This document shows, piece after piece, positions 1 through 5,136 of a stretch of 5,402 bases of DNA. The position numbers and the translations under genes are program-made. Every line of letters starts with the position of its first letter. The first letter of the stretch is position 1. The DNA is taken from positions 1 through 5,402 of the forward strand of contig URTO01000158.1 in assembly GCA_900550745.1 (NCBI GenBank), in the 5' to 3' direction. This stretch comes from an uncultured Desulfovibrio sp. (GTDB taxonomy: Bacteria > Desulfobacterota > Desulfovibrionia > Desulfovibrionales > Desulfovibrionaceae). Below the pieces are notes generated by a model. It made no database searches. It saw nothing but the letters and a program-made list of their open reading frames with translations, and was not told the DNA's origin.

Positions 1-33
1 AACAACGCCAACATGAGCTTCAATCGTGGGTAA
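1..33 (+). CDS. C-terminal tail of an upstream gene (partial)
   Basis: Frame 1 is open from the first base and ends in TAA at 31-33, giving the ten residues NNANMSFNRG. The window cuts off the rest. Nothing in ten residues identifies a family. A possible small hairpin (GCGT at 41-44 with ACGC at 49-52) lies just after the stop. It could equally be chance, because ten codons prove little; the main support is that an obviously non-coding, hairpin-rich stretch starts right after it and a terminator on the same strand follows at 246-285. Confidence 0.35.
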   Translation, partial: NNANMSFNRG

Positions 34-245
34 CCTCGGCGCGTTAAAACGCCCGCAGTCCCTGTCCAGGCTCGGAAGGGCTGCCCGCTTGCTCGCCGAG
101 GACGGCGCTTGCCCTATGGATACGCTTTTTCTGCACGGGGTGCCGGGTTCTTTTTGGGGCGGCGCGGTGGAAACGGCTTCTCCGCCGGGCAAAGCAAGGG
201 CAGGGCTTCCGCGTATGGGTCGGGCTGGGCAATGCGTCCGGTCGG
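34..245. other. Gene-free, hairpin-rich spacer or long 3' UTR
   Basis: No reading frame here looks like a real protein: the short ORFs on both strands are low-complexity products of GC-rich DNA and lack a convincing ribosome binding site. The stretch contains several small dyads: CTCGG (71-75) with CCGAG (96-100), and GCAC (133-136) with GTGC (140-143), the latter followed by a T-rich run at 148-155. It leads straight into the terminator at 246-285. It may be a long 3' UTR of the upstream gene or a structured small RNA; I see no known RNA family. Confidence 0.4.
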
Positions 246-285
246 AAGGGGCGGTTCCTGCTGGGGCAGGGCCGCCCTTTTCGTT
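246..285 (+). terminator. Rho-independent terminator
   Basis: The left arm at 246-254 pairs with 272-280: six G-C pairs (GGGCGG with CCGCCC), one G-U and two A-T pairs. Inside it, CCTG (257-260) pairs with CAGG (267-270) around a six-base loop. The right arm runs into TTTT at 278-281 and then CGTT. This is the best terminator-like structure in the window. It would end transcription coming from the upstream gene, about 210 bases past its apparent stop, and insulate the sulfatase control region. Confidence 0.6.
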
Positions 286-448
286 CCTCGTTCCTGAATG
301 CCGTACCAGTATCTCAGTAAATTGCTTCATCCTTTTCCCATGTGAAGAAAAGATCCCCGCCGGATGCCTCCATTCCAACCAAATTTTTTAAGCCTCAAGG
401 ATTTTCGCCCAATCGTGGCGTTCCTTTCTTTTATCATAAAAAAGCTAA

Positions 449-475
449 TAGACGTAATGCATTATACCTTATAAT
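449..475 (+). promoter_or_regulatory. Candidate sigma70 promoter with perfect TATAAT
   Basis: TATAAT lies at 470-475. The nearest -35-like hexamer is TAGACG (449-454), matching TTGACA at four of six positions but with a short 15-bp spacer. Transcription would start near 482, giving a leader of about 158 bases that contains both dyads at 509-529 and 540-555. With this promoter a protein bound at either dyad would sit downstream of the start, a repressor-like position. Confidence 0.4.
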
Positions 476-508
476 CAACGTTATTCCGGCTTTTCGCTTC
501 CTCCGTCG

Positions 509-529
509 TTTCCGTGAAAAAAACGGAAA
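509..529. promoter_or_regulatory. Inverted repeat TTTCCGT-N7-ACGGAAA
   Basis: TTTCCGT (509-515) and ACGGAAA (523-529) are perfect reverse complements separated by seven bases, six of them A. It is either a regulator-binding dyad or an RNA hairpin in the leader of the TATAAT promoter. No T-run follows on the plus strand, so it does not look like a plus-strand terminator. Its owner and role are unknown. Confidence 0.4.
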
Positions 530-539
530 AGGTGAAAAG

Positions 540-555
540 TGTCTTTTGTGAGACA
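540..555. promoter_or_regulatory. Candidate Crp/Fnr-family operator TGTCT-N6-AGACA
   Basis: The 16 bases form a perfect palindrome with the size and TGT-N10-ACA frame of Crp-family sites (Crp itself: TGTGA-N6-TCACA). Its centre is at 547.5, about 28 bases ahead of the -10-like TATTGT at 576-581. That puts it near -40.5 or -41.5 relative to a start around 588, the classical class II activator position. A Crp/Fnr-family regulator is encoded at 3963-4661, making it a plausible binder. The assignment is inference from spacing and symmetry. Confidence 0.5.
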
Positions 556-575
556 GAAAATGTCCTTGGAATCCG

Positions 576-581
576 TATTGT
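576..581 (+). promoter_or_regulatory. -10-like box TATTGT of a possible activator-dependent promoter
   Basis: TATTGT matches TATAAT at four of six positions and has no good -35 box; the palindrome at 540-555 occupies the usual -35 area instead. This arrangement is typical of activator-dependent promoters. The start would fall near 588, leaving a leader of about 52 bases before the ATG at 640. Confidence 0.35.
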
Positions 582-626
582 GAACGCAAGAACAAGGTCG
601 CGCAGCGACCCTCCAACCCTCTCTAC

Positions 627-633
627 GGAAGGA
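627..633 (+). promoter_or_regulatory. Ribosome binding site fixing the sulfatase start
   Basis: GGAAGGA lies six bases ahead of ATG 640. It decides in favour of this start over the in-frame GTG at 514, which lies inside the 509-529 dyad and has no Shine-Dalgarno sequence. Confidence 0.75.
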
Positions 634-639
634 ACCGCC

Positions 640-2157
640 ATGAAAGAAGACCGCAAGATCAAGAACGTCGTGCTGATCATGCTCGACACGCTGCAGTTCA
701 ACTATCTCGGCTGCTACGGCAACAAGGTTGTGAAGACCCCCAATATCGATCGCCTCGCCCGTCAGGGCTTCCTCTTTGAAAACGCCTACAGCGAAGGCCT
801 GCCCACCGTGCCCGTGCGCCGCGCCCTGATGACGGGCCGCTTCACGCTGCCTTACGGCGGCTGGCAGCCTCTTGCCCCTGACGACACCACCGTCGCCGAC
901 ATCATGTGGGGCAAGAACATGCAGACGGCCCTCGTCTACGACACCCCGCCCATGCGCCTGCCCAAATACGGCTATTCGCGCGGTTTTGACTTCGTGAGCT
1001 TCAACCCCGGCCAGGAGCTTGACCATACCAGCTTTGCCGATGTGCCGCTGGACCCCGCGCTGAAGCCGGAAGACTATACCTCCCCCACGATGGTTTTCAA
1101 CAAAAAGGGGGAAATCATCGATGACGACAGCACGCAGCTCCTTGACGAAATCGGCTGCTTCCTGCGCCAGCAGCAGTTCCGCAAGCCCGAAGACAGCTAT
1201 GTTTCCCGCGTTATGGCGGATGCCCAGAATTGGCTGTCCAACCGCCGCGACAAGACCCGCCCCTTCCTGCTGTGGGTGGATTCCTTCGATCCGCATGAGC
1301 CTTGGGACCCGGAATCCGTATGGAAGGGCGAACCCTGCCCCTATGATCCTGAATACGTCGGCAACCCGCTGGTGCTCGCGCCGTGGACGCCCGTCAAAGG
1401 CCGCATTACGGAGCGCGAATGCGAGCACATCCGCGCCTTGTACATGGAGAAGATCACGCAGGTGGACAAGTGGGTGGGCGAACTGCTCGACTCCATCCGC
1501 GCTCAGGGGCTTTGGGACGAAACCCTCATCGTGCTGATGTCCGACCACGGCCAGCCGATGGGCGAGGGCGAGCACGGCCACGGCATCATGCGCAAGTGCC
1601 GCCCGTGGCCCTATGAGGAGCTCGTGCATGTGCCGTTGATCATGCACGTCCCCGGCATCGAAGGCGGCAGGCGCATCAAGAGTTTCGTGCAGAACGTGGA
1701 CGTGACCGCGACCATCATGGACGCGCTCGGAGAGCTCGGCACGCCGCAGAAGGCGAGCGATTTCGGCTTCCCGACCTACGACACCTCGGAAATGCAGGGC
1801 ATCAGCCTCCTGCCCGTGATGCGCGGCGAGACCGACACCGTGCGCGACTGCGCCATCGCCGGGTACTACGGCATGTCGTGGTCACTCATCACCGAGGATT
1901 ACTCCTACGTGCACTGGCTGGTGAGCGAGGACGTGAAGGACAGCGTGGACTGCATCGCCGGTTCCGGCACCGAAATGAAGGAAGAAATGTGGACCTGCAC
2001 GGCTGGCGCGAAGGTGCAGGTGCCCGATCATGACGAATTGTACGACCGCAGGGCCGACCCCTTCCAGCTCAACAACATCGCGGAGCAGAACCCCGACAAG
2101 GCCCGCGAGATGCTCCAGCAGCTCAAGCTCGTCATCGGAGAAATCCGCACGAGCTGA
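640..2157 (+). CDS. Sulfatase-family (alkaline phosphatase superfamily) hydrolase with Thr at the nucleophile position
   Basis: This 505-aa protein is of normal length for a type I sulfatase. Visible motifs: a metal-binding strand VLIMLDT with D16, then LGCYG and TPNIDRLA; the signature region LPTVPVRRALMTGR (54-67); FDPHEPW with H219; MSDHG with D302 and H303; GEHGHG (310-315) and K319; and the C-terminal ELYDRRADP segment. In typical sulfatases the signature is C/S-x-P-x-R and the Cys or Ser becomes formylglycine; here T56 (codon ACC, 805-807) holds that place, while P58 and R60 are kept. Thr is not a known substrate of formylglycine-forming enzymes, but it is the nucleophile in related phosphotransferases and phosphodiesterases such as LtaS and NPP. 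The product may therefore act on a phosphate or phosphonate ester, or be a sulfatase-like enzyme with another mechanism. There is no signal peptide, so it should be cytosolic. An anion permease and a regulator follow downstream. Family assignment is firm; substrate is unknown. Confidence 0.92.
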   Translation: MKEDRKIKNVVLIMLDTLQFNYLGCYGNKVVKTPNIDRLARQGFLFENAYSEGLPTVPVRRALMTGRFTLPYGGWQPLAPDDTTVADIMWGKNMQTALVYDTPPMRLPKYGYSRGFDFVSFNPGQELDHTSFADVPLDPALKPEDYTSPTMVFNKKGEIIDDDSTQLLDEIGCFLRQQQFRKPEDSYVSRVMADAQNWLSNRRDKTRPFLLWVDSFDPHEPWDPESVWKGEPCPYDPEYVGNPLVLAPWTPVKGRITERECEHIRALYMEKITQVDKWVGELLDSIRAQGLWDETLIVLMSDHGQPMGEGEHGHGIMRKCRPWPYEELVHVPLIMHVPGIEGGRRIKSFVQNVDVTATIMDALGELGTPQKASDFGFPTYDTSEMQGISLLPVMRGETDTVRDCAIAGYYGMSWSLITEDYSYVHWLVSEDVKDSVDCIAGSGTEMKEEMWTCTAGAKVQVPDHDELYDRRADPFQLNNIAEQNPDKAREMLQQLKLVIGEIRTS

Positions 2158-2226
2158 GGCAAGGGAAGATGGGAAAAATGGGGGAACGGGCGAACCTTTT
2201 TGGAGAAAGGCCGCGCCCTTCCCCAA

Positions 2227-2256
2227 CCTCCCCAAACCTTTTGGTTGGCGGGGAGG
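2227..2256. other. G/C-rich intergenic hairpin
   Basis: CCTCCCC (2227-2233) pairs with GGGGAGG (2250-2256), and AACC (2235-2238) with GGTT (2243-2246) around a TTTT loop; one base against three is unpaired between the two stems. There is no T-run afterwards, so a standard intrinsic terminator is not supported. Its CCCAAACCTTTT core resembles CCCACACCTTTT in the hairpin at 4726-4750, suggesting a recurrent intergenic element. Confidence 0.45.
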
Positions 2257-2328
2257 GCGGAAGGCGTTCCGTCGGGCCGCGGCGGGTTCCCCCAGGGCTT
2301 CGGCAAGGCCCGCTTCCCCTTCTCTTTT

Positions 2329-2511
2329 TCGGGAGCCGAAACGCGGGTTATGCGATGTTGTTGCGGACATCAGCGGGATAAGGCTTTTCCCGATTCCTCC
2401 AGTTGAAGCGAGACAGCCCTTCTTTCCCGGTCGGGGAAGTCGGGAGCCGAAGGCCAGGATGCGTTGCGGACGTTTGGGCGTTGCGCCTTTTCCCTCCGGT
2501 GATTCAATCTC
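2329..2511. repeat. Degenerate direct repeat, two copies about 111 bp apart
   Basis: The 12-mer TCGGGAGCCGAA occurs exactly at 2329-2340 and 2440-2451. Each copy is followed in the same order by ATGCG, TTGCGGAC, CTTTTCCC and GATTC with small gaps, so the two stretches (about 2329-2400 and 2440-2511) look like diverged copies of one roughly 70-bp unit. The 12-mer itself contains the dyad TCGG-GAG-CCGA. It could be a dispersed intergenic repeat of the genome; the function is unknown. Confidence 0.45.
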
Positions 2512-2538
2512 TTTTTCCACACCCTGCGCGGAGCGCAT

Positions 2539-3942
2539 ATGACAACTGCCGTTGCGACCAACAAGCTGTCCGGAAAGTGGATAGGCTGGCTGACGAGCCT
2601 GCTCGGCGGCCTCTTTGTGGCTTGGTGCTTTTATGACCCGAGCACGCCGAAAGTGAACCTCTACTGGTTCGGGACGATCACGGCGATCGGCATGTTCGCC
2701 TTTGACCTGCTGCCGAACTTCGTCACCGCCGTCCTGCTCCTGATGTACTACATCCTGACGGGCATCGCCGCCCCGGATGTGGCTTTCGTCGGCTGGACCA
2801 CCCCCATCCCGTGGCTGTGCATGTGCGGCATGCTCATCGGCGTGCTCATGGAAAAGACGCGCCTCGCCAACCGCATCGCCCTGTTCACCATCAGCCGCGT
2901 GGGGACTACCCCCATCCGCATGTACATCGCGTTCCTGCTCGCCGGATTTCTCGTCAGCGCGATCATCCCCGACGTCATCACGGTCGACATCCTGTTCATG
3001 GCCATCGCCACCGGCATGTGCCAGAGCCTCAACCTGTCCGTAACCTCCCGTTCCGCGACCACCATCGTCCTTGCCGCCTTCTTCGGCGCGACCATTTCTT
3101 CGGCGGCCTACCTGCCCAACAATACGGGCATCATCGGCCTGCTCATGGTCAAGGACATGGGCGTCCCGTTCACATGGCTGGGCTTTTACAGCGAAAACCT
3201 GCCTTACCAGATCGGGCACGCACTGCTGGCCTATACCATCCTGCACCTTTTCGGCGGGCGTGAGCTCGGCGAGCACATTTCCCGCTGCCGCGCCTGCGCC
3301 GAAGCCGAACTCGTCGCCCTCGGCAAGATGGGCCGCGATGAGAAGAAGACCCTCGTTCTGGCCCTGCTCGCGCTGGCGGCCTTCATCAGCGAGCCGTGGC
3401 ACGGCATCCCCGGCTACTTTGCCTTCTGCAGCATAGTCCTGCTTGGGTTCACCCCCGTCTTCAGCCTGATGGAAGCCGGCGATCTCAAGAAGGTGCAGTT
3501 CCCCATCCTGTTCTTTATCGCGGGCTGCATGGCCATCGGCATCGTGGCGGGGAACCTCGGCATCCCCGCATGGCTGGCCGCGAAGCTGGTGCCCTACCTC
3601 CAGCAGATCGACAGCAATGCCGGTTCATCCATGTTCGCCTATTGGGTGGGCGTCGTCGCCAACCTCGTGCTGACGCCCGTTGCGGCGGCCACGTCCCTGA
3701 GCGTGCCCATGGCCGAAATCGCCAATTCGCTGAACCTTGGGATCAAGCCCATCCTCTACAGCTTCCTGTACGGGCTTGACCAGTTCTTCCTGCCGTATGA
3801 GCTGGCCCCGGCCCTGATCATGTTCGCGACAGGATACGTCCGCGTCCGTTACCTGATAGGCATCATGACGGTGCGCATGGTTTTGGCCAGCCTGATCGTG
3901 GCCTTCGTCGCCGCCTTCATCTGGCCCATGATGAGCCTGTAG
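2539..3942 (+). CDS. DASS/SLC13-type anion permease
   Basis: This 467-aa, very hydrophobic protein has about 12-13 membrane segments and the layout of the divalent anion:sodium symporter family (CitT-like). Family-like stretches are GMLIGVLMEKTRLANRIAL (97-115), a long helix pair around FLVSAIIPDVITVDILF (137-153), SAAYLPNNTGIIG (188-200), the second-half counterpart around NLVLTPVAAATSLSVPM (375-391), and FFLPYELAPALIMFATG (416-432). It should sit in the inner membrane and import small anions, possibly with sodium. Where known members carry the substrate- and sodium-binding SNT motifs, this protein has PDV-like and AAT-like residues, so the substrate may be unusual. A central loop carries a CxxC pair (C250, C253). 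The start ATG 2539 has GGAG at 2530-2533, five bases ahead. The Crp/Fnr gene starts 20 bp after the stop, suggesting an operon. Superfamily membership is fairly secure; substrate is not. Confidence 0.82.
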   Translation: MTTAVATNKLSGKWIGWLTSLLGGLFVAWCFYDPSTPKVNLYWFGTITAIGMFAFDLLPNFVTAVLLLMYYILTGIAAPDVAFVGWTTPIPWLCMCGMLIGVLMEKTRLANRIALFTISRVGTTPIRMYIAFLLAGFLVSAIIPDVITVDILFMAIATGMCQSLNLSVTSRSATTIVLAAFFGATISSAAYLPNNTGIIGLLMVKDMGVPFTWLGFYSENLPYQIGHALLAYTILHLFGGRELGEHISRCRACAEAELVALGKMGRDEKKTLVLALLALAAFISEPWHGIPGYFAFCSIVLLGFTPVFSLMEAGDLKKVQFPILFFIAGCMAIGIVAGNLGIPAWLAAKLVPYLQQIDSNAGSSMFAYWVGVVANLVLTPVAAATSLSVPMAEIANSLNLGIKPILYSFLYGLDQFFLPYELAPALIMFATGYVRVRYLIGIMTVRMVLASLIVAFVAAFIWPMMSL

Positions 3943-3962
3943 GGAGGGGAAAGGGAGCGAAC

Positions 3963-4661
3963 ATGAACCGGTTCGGCTTTTGCAGGCAGGAAGGCCCGGT
4001 ATTCCGTATCCGGGATCTCAACAGCCCTTGGCGTTCGGTCCTGCATCTGGGCCAGCGCCAGATGGTGGGCAAGTCCTACCAATGGGAAGACGATCCCGAA
4101 ACCTCCACCTTCTCGTTTTTGGAGAAGGGCAGGGTGCGGCTCCTGAACCTTTCCGAAACGGGCAAGGAGCGCATCGTGCTCTATATTGAATCGGGGTGCC
4201 TCTTCCGCGAAGTCGTGCTGCTGCATGTTTCCCCTCTGCATCCTGCATCGTTGGTGGCGCTGGAACCCTGTGAAGTCTATAATTTCCCCCGAACTCTGCT
4301 GGACGACGCCGAATTTGTGCGGCACTATCCGGCGCTGATGAGCAATCTGGTCCACTCGCTCGGAGCCAAGGCCGGGGCCTTTTACAGCCAGATAACCGAA
4401 AGCGTCGAGCTGGACCCGCAGACGCAGGTATGCCGGTATCTGCACCGGCTGGCCGAGGAGCGCCGGACCCGCGTGGTCAATCCCGGCGTGTCGCAGTCCG
4501 AGCTGGCCCTTGTGCTCGGCTTGCATCGGAGCACGGTATGCCGCATTATCCGAACCCTGCGCGATCGGGGCGTTCTGGGGCACTTTACCCGGTGTTCCCT
4601 TGAGATCCTCGACCGCGAAGCCCTTGCGGAGCTGTGCAATCCGAGCGAGGTGGGAAAATAG
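3963..4661 (+). CDS. Crp/Fnr-family transcriptional regulator
   Basis: This 232-aa protein has the usual Crp length. An N-terminal cyclic-nucleotide-binding-like beta-roll runs over about residues 23-110 (FLEKGRVRLLNLSETGKERIV at 52-72 minus its last residue is typical), a dimer helix over about 118-147, and a winged helix-turn-helix over about 150-215. The helix-turn-helix is SQSELALVLGLHRSTVCRII (177-196). R189 and R194 align with Crp Arg180 and Arg185, but S190 replaces Crp Glu181, which predicts a site other than TGTGA. The phosphate-binding RS pair of the cAMP pocket is missing (PAS at 94-96) although E83 may match Crp Glu72, and the N-terminal FNR cysteine cluster is absent, so the ligand is unknown. 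AAGGGAG (3951-3957) precedes ATG 3963 by five bases. The gene follows the permease by 20 bp and is probably cotranscribed; the palindrome at 540-555 is a candidate target. Confidence 0.9.
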   Translation: MNRFGFCRQEGPVFRIRDLNSPWRSVLHLGQRQMVGKSYQWEDDPETSTFSFLEKGRVRLLNLSETGKERIVLYIESGCLFREVVLLHVSPLHPASLVALEPCEVYNFPRTLLDDAEFVRHYPALMSNLVHSLGAKAGAFYSQITESVELDPQTQVCRYLHRLAEERRTRVVNPGVSQSELALVLGLHRSTVCRIIRTLRDRGVLGHFTRCSLEILDREALAELCNPSEVGK

Positions 4662-4669
4662 GACAACCG

Positions 4670-4713
4670 GGGGGAGGGAACTTTCGGAGAGTACCCGCAT
4701 GGTTCCCCCCTCC
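4670..4713 (+). terminator. Strong hairpin after the regulator gene, possible terminator
   Basis: Bases 4670-4681 pair with 4702-4713 over 12 positions, with one A-C mismatch and one G-U pair; the loop of 20 bases can form a further CGG/CCG pairing. It starts eight bases after the regulator stop. No T-run follows, so it may stabilise the 3' end or act as an imperfect terminator. Confidence 0.4.
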
Positions 4714-4722
4714 TTGGATATA

Positions 4723-4777
4723 CCGCCTTCCCACACCTTTTCGAGGAAGGGAGGCGGCACGGAGGGGAATCCCCTTT
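4723..4777. other. Second intergenic hairpin cluster
   Basis: CCTTCC (4726-4731) pairs with GGAAGG (4745-4750) around a 13-base loop, and CCGCC (4723-4727) can alternatively pair with GGCGG (4753-4757). Just after it, AGGGG (4763-4767) and CCCCT (4771-4775) form a tight hairpin followed by TTCG. Together they may end transcription before the thioredoxin-like gene. Confidence 0.35.
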
Positions 4778-4794
4778 CGTGACGTGAGAACCGC

Positions 4795-4821
4795 ATGAAA
4801 CCCATTGGAGTGACATTATGA
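4795..4821 (+). other. Eight-codon mini-ORF overlapping the thioredoxin start
   Basis: ATG at 4795 opens MKPIGVTL and stops at TGA 4819-4821, which overlaps ATG 4818-4820 in an ATGA arrangement. Only a weak GTGAG (4784-4788) precedes it. If translated, it would couple to the next gene; it could also be chance. Confidence 0.25.
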
Positions 4822-5126
4822 TCGAGATCATCACCGAAGCCGACTACAAGGATCGCCTTGCCGCGACGGAAAAGGGCGTGCTGCTGTTCTTCAAGAAGCT
4901 GTGCCCGCATTGCAAGAACATGGAGAAGGTGCTTGAGAAGTTCGGAGCCGCCAAACCCGGCATCGCGCTGTACGGCATCGATATTGAAGAAAACGCCGCC
5001 GCTGCCGCCGCGCTCGGCGCAGAACGCCCGCCGACGGTTTTCGTCATCAAGGGCGGTGAGGTCAAGGCTTCCAAGGTCGGCCTCATGAACCCCCGCGAAA
5101 TGGCCGCGTTCTTCGAGAAGGCCTAA
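4818..5126 (+). CDS. Cytosolic thioredoxin-fold protein with CPHC active site (desulfothioredoxin-like)
   Basis: This 102-aa protein has standard thioredoxin length. It shows VLLFFKKLCPHCKNM (21-35) with the redox pair C29 and C32, an alanine-rich helix (60-66), and RPPTVFVIKGGE (70-81) in which P72 is the conserved cis-proline before T73. There is no signal peptide or membrane segment, so it acts in the cytosol. Canonical cytosolic thioredoxins have CGPC; CPHC is typical of periplasmic DsbA oxidases and makes the disulfide more oxidising. I recall a Desulfovibrio vulgaris cytosolic protein with the same motif (desulfothioredoxin), reported to act as an isomerase and not as a general reductase; this gene fits that type, unchecked. 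TTGGAG (4805-4810) precedes ATG 4818 by seven bases. No thioredoxin reductase gene is visible next to it. A large hairpin follows its stop. Confidence 0.88.
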   Translation: MIEIITEADYKDRLAATEKGVLLFFKKLCPHCKNMEKVLEKFGAAKPGIALYGIDIEENAAAAAALGAERPPTVFVIKGGEVKASKVGLMNPREMAAFFEKA

Positions 5127-5136
5127 GTTGCCGAAT

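Larger units (their letters stand above)
286..639 (+). promoter_or_regulatory. Control region upstream of the sulfatase-fold gene
   Basis: This AT-richer stretch of about 350 bases has no supportable gene. It holds a TATAAT box at 470-475, a 7-bp dyad at 509-529, a 16-bp palindrome at 540-555, a -10-like TATTGT at 576-581 and the Shine-Dalgarno sequence at 627-633, each listed separately. A weak CTTCA...TGAAG dyad is also present near 326-348. The concentration of dyads just ahead of one gene suggests regulated expression of the hydrolase. Confidence 0.55.
2158..2538. other. 381-bp gene-free spacer between hydrolase and permease genes
   Basis: ORFs crossing this spacer in other frames are compositionally odd and run into the flanking genes, so I do not accept any of them. 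It holds a G/C-rich hairpin at 2227-2256 and a degenerate direct repeat (2329-2400 and 2440-2511). It also contains a dyad GATGT-N8-ACATC at 2354-2371 and the octamer GCGTTGCG repeated at 2461-2468 and 2478-2485. I see no convincing promoter, but the length suggests the permease gene may have its own. Confidence 0.5.

Noticed and set aside
26..391. 121-aa forward ORF at the left edge
   Set aside because: It spans hairpins and a terminator and has no domain or ribosome binding site.
562..583. Sigma54 promoter ahead of the hydrolase
   Set aside because: A GG at 568-569 is followed by GT and not GC at the required spacing, and the rest matches the consensus poorly.
514..639. Upstream GTG start extending the hydrolase by 42 residues
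   Set aside because: There is no ribosome binding site, the start sits inside a dyad, and the extra residues are unlike the family N-terminus; ATG 640 has GGAAGGA at ideal spacing.
481..1647. 388-aa reverse-strand ORF opposite the hydrolase gene
   Set aside because: It is an antisense shadow of a G/C-biased gene, rich in His, Val and Ala, with no domain I recognise.
2354..2371. GATGT-N8-ACATC as a second site for the Crp/Fnr regulator ahead of the permease
   Set aside because: The half-site spacing is two bases shorter than in the 540-555 palindrome, so the same dimer is unlikely to bind both.
2030..2542. 170-aa forward ORF overlapping the hydrolase end and the spacer
   Set aside because: It has serine/arginine-rich low complexity, begins inside the hydrolase gene in another frame and ends inside the permease start.
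1882..3402. 506-aa reverse-strand ORF across hydrolase end, spacer and permease start
   Set aside because: It runs through two well-supported forward genes and a non-coding spacer; its low-complexity His/Gly/Asp/Glu composition is typical of antisense frames.
3849..4910. 353-aa reverse-strand ORF opposite the regulator
   Set aside because: It is antisense to the Crp/Fnr gene and crosses into the thioredoxin-like gene; no coherent domain is visible.
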